From: UPXZ01 sp047973025
GTDB taxonomy: Bacteria; Bacteroidota; Bacteroidia; Bacteroidales; Paludibacteraceae
DNA: 15,345 bases
Direction of reading: 5' to 3'
NCBI GenBank assembly: GCA_047973025.1
Contig: JBKEBE010000136.1
Span: 1 to 15,345 of the forward strand
This document shows, piece after piece, positions 6,049 to 13,009 of the stretch. Made by a program: the position numbers and the translations under genes. The notes under the pieces were generated by a model. That model was not told where the DNA came from. It ran no database searches and was given only the letters and a program-made list of their open reading frames with translations. The stretch's first letter is position 1, and the number at the start of each line of letters is the position of its first letter.

Positions 6049-7989
6049 TTATTTTACCACAATCAATTGATAAATTATTCTTCCTTCTCCTAAAACACGT
6101 ACAATATAGATACCCGAAATCAATCCTACCGTATTTTTGATGTTTAGATCAAATTCGTTGGTATTTATCTGACTCTGATATAGTTTTATACCACTCAAAG
6201 CATAAAGTTGTATGTAGAAATTCGTTGCATCTTTTACATGCAAATAATCATTTACTACCGAAGGATATATTTTTACTTTTTCATCTACCGTATTCTCTGT
6301 GGAGCTTTGACCCAACGCAATGCCAATAATTACCGGGTCATGATCGGATGACCGGAACATATTAGGCTGAAATGCCGATTCACTATATTCAAACATGGAC
6401 GGTTCATCCGAATTGATGTGAAAAACAGTTGCACCGGTAATTTGTTTAAGCATACTTTCATTTGCCAAAGCGTGGTCCAAGTAACCTGCTTCGTCCCGAT
6501 AAACATAACTATAAGCACTATCGCCATGAAAATAATGCAACAAATCGGTGTAATCGGCATCTGTAAATCTTGAAATAGGGTCTTCTTTCGCATACGCATT
6601 TAGATCTCCTATTACCAAGGCATCGTCATCATTGAAGTATGATTTGTTCGAATGAATACTATTGATAACCGCTTCGGCTTCTGCAGCGCGTGCAGCGTTA
6701 AAACATCCTTGTCCGTCACCTTGATCCGCGTCTGCACCGGAGCCGGGACAACCGCTTTTGGCTTTGAAGTGATTGACGCTTAACATGAATCTTTCATCGG
6801 TTATAATGTGGGTAAAACCCTGCAACTTCTTACGATTGTACGGACTTGGCGAGTTTATGTGTCTGATCGAATTATACGGTCTTACTTTGTCCGAACGGTA
6901 TAGATACCCTGCCTTGGTGTATGTTCCGTTGACACTTGAGCCATCGTTTACGTAGGTGTAATTGTTCGTTCCGGTGGAAGCATTCATGGCATCAGCCAAT
7001 TTTTTCAACGCATCCTGTCCCATTTCTATTTCTACTAATCCGTATATATCTGCATCGATCTTTAGCAACGCGTCCAAGATCTTGGCATGCTGGCGGTTTA
7101 GTTCTTGCGGTGTTGAAGGTCCAAACGACGAATTGTTGCTCGAAGTCAGATAATACTCCAAATTAAATCCGCAAATTTTTAAGTTGTAATTTCCAATATC
7201 GTCGTGTTGTTCTTTTCGCGGATTTCCATAAAATAATACCGGAGAATGCGACGGTACAATCACGTAATTTCCATTGGTATAACTCAAAACTCCCTGCAGG
7301 TTATCGACCCTCTCCCCCATTCTGCGCGTACCGTTTTCATCCGCGAAAACGATGGGGGTTTTGTAACTCGTCGAATAGCCGTCGTCTAAGATTATTGGAG
7401 AAAGCGCGTTCTCATTTACCAAAGCCGCATATTCCGATGTGCCCGGAAAGGCACCATTCGTAGGAATCAGTTTACGTTTTACACCAAGTTCCAGTTCGCC
7501 ATATCGGGCTAAATAGTAATTGTCATTTACCCAAAGCGTTTGATCGAATTCGACCAACATTCCACTGTAAGCCGATAAATTTGGATTGTTTATTCCATAT
7601 TTAATTTTTACGGGAGTTACTGCATTATTTTCACTTACAATCTTGATGTCAGACACTTGTTCCAAAATCGGAATACCTTCTTCGGTATTGATCGTTGCCG
7701 TAATTGTTATTTTTTCGCCAATTTCAATAAATACATCTTCGACACATTTTACAAAAATACCGTCTGGTGTTGCCGGATTGTCGTCTCCCACTTCATCTTG
7801 AATAAAAAAACCGCCAATCCTATCCTTGCCTGAAATTTTTGCGGTAACAATCCCCGTCGTCGAAATATTTAAAGGTTCACTATGCGATTTCTCTCGGCTC
7901 GATCGATGGATAGAAGGTACAGAAACAGCTACCTGAGCAGAGAGATCTACGAAAATGATAAGTGAAAAAAGAAGATAAAAAATTTTCAT
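6049..7989 (-). CDS. Secreted endonuclease/exonuclease/phosphatase-family nuclease with T9SS sorting tail
   Basis: The protein resembles ExeM/NucH-type extracellular DNases. I place the start at the ATG at 7989 (MKIFYLLFSLIIFVDLSA), which begins a normal signal peptide; an upstream ATG at 8007 adds only six residues. Numbering from that longer form: residues about 45-265 form an OB-like and linker region. The nuclease domain at about 275-563 holds FNLEYYL (281-287), LVEIE (324-328), VNHFKAKSGC (411-420), GDLNAY (467-472), YLDHALAN (509-516) and SDHDPV (554-559), the metal- and phosphate-binding residues of the EEP fold. After a short linker, KIYPSVVNDYLHV (579-591) begins a type A T9SS sorting domain ending in LIVVK. 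It would cross the inner membrane by Sec and the outer membrane by type IX secretion, and degrade extracellular DNA for nutrients or biofilm release; this role is inference. It is divergent from mtaB. Confidence 0.9.
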   Translation of the reverse strand: MKIFYLLFSLIIFVDLSAQVAVSVPSIHRSSREKSHSEPLNISTTGIVTAKISGKDRIGGFFIQDEVGDDNPATPDGIFVKCVEDVFIEIGEKITITATINTEEGIPILEQVSDIKIVSENNAVTPVKIKYGINNPNLSAYSGMLVEFDQTLWVNDNYYLARYGELELGVKRKLIPTNGAFPGTSEYAALVNENALSPIILDDGYSTSYKTPIVFADENGTRRMGERVDNLQGVLSYTNGNYVIVPSHSPVLFYGNPRKEQHDDIGNYNLKICGFNLEYYLTSSNNSSFGPSTPQELNRQHAKILDALLKIDADIYGLVEIEMGQDALKKLADAMNASTGTNNYTYVNDGSSVNGTYTKAGYLYRSDKVRPYNSIRHINSPSPYNRKKLQGFTHIITDERFMLSVNHFKAKSGCPGSGADADQGDGQGCFNAARAAEAEAVINSIHSNKSYFNDDDALVIGDLNAYAKEDPISRFTDADYTDLLHYFHGDSAYSYVYRDEAGYLDHALANESMLKQITGATVFHINSDEPSMFEYSESAFQPNMFRSSDHDPVIIGIALGQSSTENTVDEKVKIYPSVVNDYLHVKDATNFYIQLYALSGIKLYQSQINTNEFDLNIKNTVGLISGIYIVRVLGEGRIIYQLIVVK

Positions 7990-8021
7990 GTTTGACATTA
8001 GCTCCAATTAATCTTGTTTGG

Positions 8022-8048
8022 CAAAGTTAAATAAAATATCGCAACGTC
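8022..8048 (-). promoter_or_regulatory. Promoter of the secreted nuclease gene
   Basis: The minus strand carries TAACTTTG (8029-8022), a TAnnTTTG match, with a TTG about 18 nt upstream in GATTGACG. Predicted transcription starts near 8015, about 25 nt before the ATG at 7989. The same octamer appears in the divergent mtaB promoter. Confidence 0.65.
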
Positions 8049-8054
8049 AATCAC

Positions 8055-8086
8055 TTTAGTACATTTCTTTATTTTTGCTAACTTTG
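8055..8086 (+). promoter_or_regulatory. Promoter of mtaB
   Basis: TAACTTTG at 8079-8086 fits TAnnTTTG, with TTTA at 8055-8058 about 20 nt upstream as an imperfect -33 element. Predicted transcription starts near 8093, giving a leader of about 55 nt. Confidence 0.55.
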
Positions 8087-8148
8087 CGCGCGTAATTATT
8101 CATTCCTTGTTTACAGATACTTTTTAGCTGTTCTTATTTTTTTCAAAA

Positions 8149-9450
8149 ATGATTGACAACACAATATTTCAAAATAAAAAGGTGGTGTACCACACACTCG
8201 GTTGCAAGCTGAATTTTGCCGAAACTTCGGCAATCGGAAAGCAGCTTTCCGAGCATGGTTACGCACGAGCCAGAGCGGGAGAAGAAGCGGATATATGCAT
8301 TATCAACACGTGTTCGGTTACGGATACTGCCGACCACAAGTGCCGTCAAGCTATCAGTCGGCTAAACCGCATGCACCCCAACGCCAAAATGATTGTTACC
8401 GGTTGCTATGCCCAGTTGAAGCCTGAAGAAATATCGAAAATTGAAGGAGTCGATCTGGTGCTGGGAGCCAACGAGAAATTTGATGTGCTTTCGTACTTAA
8501 AAAAAAACACGATCGATAGCAAAATCTGTCGCGCCGACATTTTGAAAATAAAAGAATTTCGTCCGTCTGTTTCACACGATGACCGTACACGCTATTTCTT
8601 AAAAATTCAGGATGGGTGCGACTACTATTGTTCGTTTTGTACCATACCGTTAGCTCGCGGACACAGTCGGAGCGGTACAATTTCCGATACAGTCAATATA
8701 GCTATGGACACAATCGAGCAAGGCGCAAAAGAAATCGTATTGACGGGAGTAAACACCGGTGAATTTGGAAAAAGAAATGACGAAACATTCGTCGATTTAA
8801 TACGTGAGTTAGACAGAATCGACGCGGATGTTCGATTTCGTATCTCATCCATCGAGCCCAATCTGCTTACAGAAGAGATCATCCGGTTTGTCGCTCAAAG
8901 CAGGCTTTTCATGCCCCACTTTCACATCCCGTTGCAAAGCGGAAGTAACGATGTTTTAAAATTGATGAGACGACGATACACCCAAGAAGATTTTGGCGAT
9001 AAAATAAGTCGTATCCGCCACCATTTACCGGACGCTTTTATCGGTGTCGATACGATCGTTGGGGTACGTGGCGAGACGGACAAATTGTTTGATGAAAGCG
9101 TCAAATTTCTTCGCGACATTGATTTTTCTCAACTGCATGTTTTTACCTATTCCGAACGTTCTGGCACAAAAATGCTTGAAATAGAGCACAACGTGGCATT
9201 GAAAGAGCGTAAACGAAGAAGTGATCTGCTACACCGAATTTCGGATGACAAAACGAAAGCATTTTACAAGCAACAGATCGGAAGGTCGTCTAAAGTGCTT
9301 TGGGAAGCCAAAAGAGATCACGAAGTCATGTACGGATTCACCGAAAATTATGTCAGATTAAAACGTCCTTTTGATAAAAATTACATTAATCGGTTTGAAG
9401 ATGTGATTGTCTCGGAAGAAAACATCGCACAGAATAATCAAGAACTATAA
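8149..9450 (+). CDS. mtaB: tRNA (t6A37) methylthiotransferase MtaB
   Basis: MtaB is a radical-SAM enzyme that converts t6A at position 37 of ANN-decoding tRNAs to ms2t6A, which stabilises codon-anticodon pairing. The 433-residue protein shows the N-terminal UPF0004 domain with its three cluster cysteines: C19 in HTLGCKLN, C55 in NTCSV, C86 in TGCYAQ. The radical-SAM motif C157-x3-C161-x2-C164 lies in DGCDYYCSFC, followed by IPLARGHSRS, then EIVLTGVNTGEFG and HFHIPLQSGS. The C-terminal stretch from about 370 fits a TRAM domain. HTLGCKLN and DGCDYYCSFC favour MtaB over MiaB or RimO. The ATG at 8149 is the first in frame. It is followed by hisF after 32 nt, so co-transcription is likely. Confidence 0.93.
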   Translation: MIDNTIFQNKKVVYHTLGCKLNFAETSAIGKQLSEHGYARARAGEEADICIINTCSVTDTADHKCRQAISRLNRMHPNAKMIVTGCYAQLKPEEISKIEGVDLVLGANEKFDVLSYLKKNTIDSKICRADILKIKEFRPSVSHDDRTRYFLKIQDGCDYYCSFCTIPLARGHSRSGTISDTVNIAMDTIEQGAKEIVLTGVNTGEFGKRNDETFVDLIRELDRIDADVRFRISSIEPNLLTEEIIRFVAQSRLFMPHFHIPLQSGSNDVLKLMRRRYTQEDFGDKISRIRHHLPDAFIGVDTIVGVRGETDKLFDESVKFLRDIDFSQLHVFTYSERSGTKMLEIEHNVALKERKRRSDLLHRISDDKTKAFYKQQIGRSSKVLWEAKRDHEVMYGFTENYVRLKRPFDKNYINRFEDVIVSEENIAQNNQEL

Positions 9451-9482
9451 ACTCACATTTCACTTTATCCCAAAACAAACAT

Positions 9483-10238
9483 ATGCTTGCCAAAAGAATC
9501 ATCCCCTGCTTGGATGTGAAAGAAGGAAAAACGGTCAAAGGAATCAATTTCGTTGATATTCGCAATGTAGGAGACCCCGTAGAACTTGGGAAACGCTATG
9601 CCGAAATGGGAGCGGATGAACTTGTTTTTTTAGACATAACTGCTACGAATGAGAAGCGAAAGACCCTTTCGGAATTAGTTTCGCGCGTAGCTGCCGAAAT
9701 TAATATCCCTTTCACTGTCGGAGGAGGTATTTCTTCTGTAGAAGATGTCTCATTCCTCCTGAATTGTGGCGCGGATAAAATCTCGGTAAATACAGCCGCA
9801 TTTCGCAATCCACAGTTGATTAAAGATTTAGCAACAGATTTCGGTTCGCAGTGTGTGGTTTTAGCCATTGATACCAAGTTTGTCGATGGCGAATGGTACG
9901 TCTTCTTAAATGGCGGTAGAATTGCAACGGATTTTAAAACCGTGGATTGGGCGAAACGAGCCGTTGAACTTGGAGCCGGCGAGATATTATTGACATCAAT
10001 GAATCATGACGGGACGAAGGACGGTTTTGCACTGGACATAACGCAAACTGTATCCGAAGCCGTAAACGTCCCCGTCATCGCGAGCGGTGGCGCAGGTAAC
10101 ATGCAACATTTCGTAGAAGCTTTTACACGCGGAAAAGCCGATGCCGCACTCGCCGCAAGTATTTTTCACTATCAGGAAATTGAAATACCGAACCTAAAAA
10201 TTTTCCTAAAAAACAACGGAATAGAAGTAAGGATATAA
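9483..10238 (+). CDS. hisF: Imidazole glycerol phosphate synthase subunit HisF
   Basis: HisF is the cyclase half of the HisHF synthase. It uses ammonia channelled from HisH to convert PRFAR to imidazole glycerol phosphate and AICAR, a late common step of histidine synthesis in the cytoplasm. The 251-residue protein is a complete (beta/alpha)8 barrel that opens MLAKRIIPCLDVKEG with catalytic D11. FTVGGGISS (77-85) and VLAIDTKF with catalytic D130 follow. SMNHDGTKDGF and ASGGAGNMQHF supply the second phosphate site. All landmark residues of the family are present, so I favour true HisF over sugar-pathway paralogues. No hisH, hisA or hisI lies beside it: the upstream gene is mtaB and a terminator follows within 45 nt, so the other his genes must be elsewhere. 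Confidence 0.95.
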   Translation: MLAKRIIPCLDVKEGKTVKGINFVDIRNVGDPVELGKRYAEMGADELVFLDITATNEKRKTLSELVSRVAAEINIPFTVGGGISSVEDVSFLLNCGADKISVNTAAFRNPQLIKDLATDFGSQCVVLAIDTKFVDGEWYVFLNGGRIATDFKTVDWAKRAVELGAGEILLTSMNHDGTKDGFALDITQTVSEAVNVPVIASGGAGNMQHFVEAFTRGKADAALAASIFHYQEIEIPNLKIFLKNNGIEVRI

Positions 10239-10281
10239 TTTCGCAATACAGGATAAATCAAAGTCAAAGATGCATTAAAAC

Positions 10282-10318
10282 AAAAACCTTGTATATCAGT
10301 TGATGTACAAGGTTTTTT
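10282..10318. terminator. Bidirectional terminator between hisF and tRNA-Pro
   Basis: AAAACCTTGTA (10283-10293) and TACAAGGTTTT (10306-10316) form a perfect 11-bp stem with a 12-nt loop. It is flanked by T on the right and A on the left, so it can end hisF transcripts on the plus strand and tRNA-Pro transcripts on the minus strand. Confidence 0.85.
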
Positions 10319-10325
10319 GTTTTTG

Positions 10326-10401
10326 TCGGGATGACTGGATTCGAACCAGCGACCACTCGCCCCCCAGACGAGTACTCTAAACCGGGCTGAGCTACATCCC
10401 G
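10326..10401 (-). tRNA. tRNA-Pro(GGG)
   Basis: The 76-nt minus-strand gene has acceptor stem CGGGATG/CATCCCG with discriminator A, a D arm beginning TAGCTCAG, the anticodon arm CTCGT-CTGGGGG-GCGAG (anticodon GGG) and the T arm CTGGTTCGAATCCAG. It reads CCC and CCU codons. CCA is not encoded. Its own promoter lies about 30 nt upstream, and the bidirectional terminator follows within about 8 nt. Confidence 0.94.
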
Positions 10402-10431
10402 CACTCTCCTACTCCTTGTGGATTTGGGTTG

Positions 10432-10461
10432 CAAAGGTACGATAAATTCCGATTTTACAAA
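10432..10461 (-). promoter_or_regulatory. Promoter of tRNA-Pro
   Basis: On the minus strand TTTG (10461-10458), an 18-nt spacer and TACCTTTG (10439-10432) match the Bacteroidota consensus, with the same spacing and -7 octamer as the tRNA-Leu promoter. Predicted transcription starts near 10425, about 24 nt before the mature tRNA. Confidence 0.8.
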
Positions 10462-10470
10462 AAAAAAATA

Positions 10471-10674
10471 TTAAATCAAATTATTTACGCTACCTTTCCA
10501 CGAACACCCTAAACAGTACAATGTATCTAATTCGTAACCTTCCAATGATGTTTCTTCGTAAATAGGTTCAACTTTATTATCTTTGTTTACGGTTACAACA
10601 ACCACTTCACCTTTCTTGTTTTTTACTCGAAAACGACGAGTCTTACATTGATGACAAAGTTTATTTTTAGACAT
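10471..10674 (-). CDS. Small zinc-ribbon-like protein of unknown function
   Basis: This 67-residue, lysine-rich protein carries two CxxC pairs, CHQC at residues 7-10 and CLGC at 54-57, spaced as in a single zinc ribbon. Between them lies a beta-rich stretch (KGEVVVVTV) and an acidic segment (EETSLEGYELD). I do not recognise a named family; a role in nucleic-acid or protein binding is only suggested by the fold pattern. The ATG at 10674 is the only start consistent with the first CxxC. It lies 50 nt downstream of tRNA-Ser on the same strand with no clear promoter or terminator between, so it may be transcribed with that tRNA. Its stop is 9 nt before the -33 box of tRNA-Pro. The paired cysteine motifs argue that it is a real gene rather than a chance frame. 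Confidence 0.75.
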   Translation of the reverse strand: MSKNKLCHQCKTRRFRVKNKKGEVVVVTVNKDNKVEPIYEETSLEGYELDTLYCLGCSWKGSVNNLI

Positions 10675-10724
10675 AACCTTAGAGATTCCAGCAAACCGTT
10701 AACACAAATAACTCATTCAAAAAG

Positions 10725-10811
10725 CGGAAAGCGAGGGATTCGAACCCCCGGTACAGTTGCCCGTACACCGCATTTCGAGTGCGACCCGTTCGACCACTCC
10801 GGCAGCTTTCC
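10725..10811 (-). tRNA. tRNA-Ser(CGA)
   Basis: The 87-nt minus-strand gene is a class II tRNA with acceptor stem GGAAAGC/GCTTTCC and discriminator G. Its anticodon loop is CTCGAAA (anticodon CGA), the long variable arm contains GTACGGGCAACTGTAC, and the T arm has GGGGTTCGAATCCCT. It reads UCG codons. CCA is not encoded. The zinc-ribbon-like gene follows on the same strand. Confidence 0.94.
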
Positions 10812-10823
10812 AAATTTGAAATG

Positions 10824-10831
10824 CAAAATTA
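10824..10831 (-). promoter_or_regulatory. -7 box of the tRNA-Ser promoter
   Basis: TAATTTTG on the minus strand fits TAnnTTTG and lies 13 nt upstream of the mature 5' end of tRNA-Ser. No good -33 TTTG is seen at the expected distance, so this promoter is less certain than those of the other two tRNAs. Confidence 0.5.
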
Positions 10832-10955
10832 AACTATTTTCTTGATTTGGCTATCTAAAATCCATTTTTTTTTACAAACATATTTATCAAACAACTTCGA
10901 GACAAAAAGTATCAAATTGTGCATTTTTATACCGTAAAATCCTATTTCTATTATC

Positions 10956-10989
10956 TTTTCGTAGATTTATGTTGTTTTTTCGTAGATTT
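10956..10989 (+). repeat. Two 13-bp direct repeats upstream of gdhA
   Basis: TTTTCGTAGATTT occurs at 10956-10968 and again at 10977-10989, exactly 21 bp apart, or two helical turns. The second copy covers the -33 position of the gdhA promoter. This is a typical arrangement for a regulator bound twice on one face of the helix; the regulator is unknown. Confidence 0.6.
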
Positions 10990-11004
10990 TTCATTTTTTT
11001 ACAC

Positions 11005-11012
11005 TACTTTTG
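11005..11012 (+). promoter_or_regulatory. -7 box of the gdhA promoter
   Basis: TACTTTTG fits TAnnTTTG and lies 34 nt before the gdhA ATG, so transcription should start near 11019. The -33 position has TTTTCG rather than TTTG; a weak core element next to the direct repeats suggests an activated promoter, which is inference. Confidence 0.6.
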
Positions 11013-11046
11013 CCGACAATTTAATTTTATCAATTAACTATACAAT

Positions 11047-12384
11047 ATGAAAACAGAACAAGTATTAGACGATTTGAAAAGACGCTTTCCCAATGAATTA
11101 GAATATCATCAGGCAGTACATGAAGTATTGGAATCAATAGAAGATGTATATAATCAGTTTCCGGAATTCGAGAAGCTGAATTTAATTGAACGACTTTGCA
11201 TTCCGGATCGTATCTTTTCATTTCGAGTTACTTGGGTAGATGATAAAGGACAAGTACATACCAATATGGCTTATCGAGTACAACACAACAACGCCATAGG
11301 TCCTTACAAAGGAGGTATGCGCTTTCATGCTTCTGTAAGTCCGTCTATACTGAAATTTTTAGCTTTTGAACAAACATTCAAAAATGCCTTGACAACACTC
11401 CCGATGGGTGGCGGTAAAGGTGGTTCCGATTTTAACCCAAAAGGAAAATCGGATGCCGAAATCATGCGTTTTTGTCAGGCGTTTATGCTTGAACTTTGGC
11501 ACCACATCGGACCCGAAACGGATGTTCCGGCAGGCGATATAGGTGTAGGCGGTCGCGAAGTAGCTTACATGTATGGGATGTACAAAAAATTGGCTCGCGA
11601 GAACACAGGTACGCTTACCGGTAAGGGTCTTGAATTTGGCGGTTCGCTTATCCGTCCGGAAGCAACCGGATACGGTAATATTTATTTCTTGATGAACATG
11701 CTTAAACTGAAGGGAATTAATGACTTGAAAGGTCAAGTGGTAGCAATTTCCGGATCCGGAAACGTAGCCACTTATACCGCCGAAAAAGTGATTGAACTGG
11801 GTGGAAAAGTCGTTACATTCTCGGATAGTAACGGATATATCTATGACGAGAATGGAATTGACAGCGAAAAGTTGGCTTATATTTTTGAGTTGAAAAACGT
11901 ATATCGGGGCAGGATACGCGAATATGCCGAAAAATACAACTGTAAATACGTAGAAGGTGGTCGTCCGTGGAATGAAAAATGTACCATAGCGTTGCCTTCC
12001 GCCACACAAAACGAACTAAATGGCGATGATGCACAAACACTTATAAGTAATGGTTGTATCGCTGTATCCGAAGGTGCGAATATGCCTTCCACACCTGAAG
12101 CTGTTGAAATTTTCTTGAAAAACAAAATTCTATATGCTCCGGGTAAAGCCGCGAACGCCGGCGGAGTAGCTACTTCGGGACTTGAAATGACTCAAAACTC
12201 CATGCGTCTGAGCTGGACTCGCGAAGAAGTTGACGAAAAACTACAACGCATCATGAGCGACATTCACGATGCTTGTACAAAATACGGTACAGAACCGGAC
12301 GGATATATCAATTATGTGAAAGGCGCCAATATTGCCGGTTTTATGAAAGTTGCCAAGGCAATGACAGCACAAGGTGTTTTGTAA
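11047..12384 (+). CDS. gdhA: NADP-type glutamate dehydrogenase
   Basis: GdhA catalyses the reversible reductive amination of 2-oxoglutarate to glutamate in the cytoplasm, a main route of ammonia assimilation when ammonia is plentiful. The 445-residue length is that of the hexameric bacterial enzyme. Landmarks in order: YKGGMRFH (87-94), PMGGGKGGSDFNPKGKSDAE (119-138) with catalytic K124, and PAGDIGVGGRE (161-171) with catalytic D164. The Rossmann segment ISGSGNVATYTAEK (234-247) follows, then VTFSDSNGY (256-264) and the C-terminal GVATSGLEMTQNS. The small and polar residues after the second beta strand (SDS) fit NADP preference, though cofactor choice is best measured. It stands alone, with a promoter preceded by direct repeats and a terminator 17 nt after the stop. 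Confidence 0.96.
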   Translation: MKTEQVLDDLKRRFPNELEYHQAVHEVLESIEDVYNQFPEFEKLNLIERLCIPDRIFSFRVTWVDDKGQVHTNMAYRVQHNNAIGPYKGGMRFHASVSPSILKFLAFEQTFKNALTTLPMGGGKGGSDFNPKGKSDAEIMRFCQAFMLELWHHIGPETDVPAGDIGVGGREVAYMYGMYKKLARENTGTLTGKGLEFGGSLIRPEATGYGNIYFLMNMLKLKGINDLKGQVVAISGSGNVATYTAEKVIELGGKVVTFSDSNGYIYDENGIDSEKLAYIFELKNVYRGRIREYAEKYNCKYVEGGRPWNEKCTIALPSATQNELNGDDAQTLISNGCIAVSEGANMPSTPEAVEIFLKNKILYAPGKAANAGGVATSGLEMTQNSMRLSWTREEVDEKLQRIMSDIHDACTKYGTEPDGYINYVKGANIAGFMKVAKAMTAQGVL

Positions 12385-12400
12385 AAACAATACACGAGTT

Positions 12401-12436
12401 AAAATGCCGGACTTTGCGTTCGGCATTTTCTTTTTC
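12401..12436 (+). terminator. Rho-independent terminator of gdhA
   Basis: AAAATGCCG (12401-12409) pairs perfectly with CGGCATTTT (12421-12429) around an 11-nt loop, followed by CTTTTTC. It begins 17 nt after the gdhA stop. Confidence 0.85.
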
Positions 12437-12467
12437 AAAAAATCGTATTTATATTAAATAAATATTG

Positions 12468-12475
12468 TAATTTTG
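12468..12475 (+). promoter_or_regulatory. -7 box of the bcp-ppa promoter
   Basis: TAATTTTG fits TAnnTTTG and lies 42 nt before the bcp ATG, between the gdhA terminator and bcp. The -33 position reads ATTT, a partial match only. Confidence 0.5.
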
Positions 12476-12517
12476 ATTTTTAATTCGATTCACAGATAAG
12501 TTTATCCAAACAATACA

Positions 12518-12976
12518 ATGGCACTTCAAATAGGCGACAAAGCACCTGCGGTACTAGGACTCGACCAAAATGGGAAAGAAATCAAGTTAAGTGATTTCAA
12601 AGGTAAAAAATTAGTCCTTTATTTTTACCCAAAAGACAATACACCCGGATGCACCGCGCAAGCCTGCAACCTAAGAGATAACTTCTCAGACCTTAGAGCG
12701 AAGGGCTACGAAGTACTCGGCGTAAGTGCCGATTCACAAGCATCGCATCGAAAATTCATTGAAAAGCAAGTGCTTCCGTTTGATTTAATCGCAGACGTAG
12801 ATAAATCCCTTTCCGAACAATTTGGCACGTGGGGAGAGAAATCCATGTATGGCAGAACGTATATGGGTATGTTCCGCACCACGTTTATCATTGATGAAAA
12901 CGGTGTCATTGAGCGGGTTATCTTACCGAAAGAAATTAAGACGAAAGATCACACGCATCAGATTATTAGTTACTAA
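12518..12976 (+). CDS. bcp: Thiol peroxidase Bcp (PrxQ-type peroxiredoxin)
   Basis: Bcp reduces hydrogen peroxide and organic hydroperoxides with electrons from thioredoxin in the cytoplasm. The 152-residue protein has the thioredoxin fold with YFYPKDNTPGCTAQACNLRD (35-54): peroxidatic C45 in the TPGCT motif and resolving C50 four residues later, the five-residue spacing of atypical two-Cys PrxQ enzymes. GVSADSQASHRKF and FRTTFIIDENGVI follow as in the family. Length is normal. The ATG at 12518 gives the standard MALQIGDKAP start. ppa begins 33 nt after the stop on the same strand with no terminator between, so the two genes are probably one operon. Confidence 0.94.
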   Translation: MALQIGDKAPAVLGLDQNGKEIKLSDFKGKKLVLYFYPKDNTPGCTAQACNLRDNFSDLRAKGYEVLGVSADSQASHRKFIEKQVLPFDLIADVDKSLSEQFGTWGEKSMYGRTYMGMFRTTFIIDENGVIERVILPKEIKTKDHTHQIISY

Positions 12977-13009
12977 ATAGCATATTCAGAGAAAATACAA
13001 GACAACAAA

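Noticed and set aside
10648..10845. Plus-strand 65-codon frame with GKRGIRTPGTVARTPHFE
   Set aside because: It is the antisense translation of tRNA-Ser, another common spurious annotation.
11359..12009. 216-codon minus-strand frame inside gdhA
   Set aside because: It is a long antisense shadow of a strongly conserved gene and has no recognisable motif.
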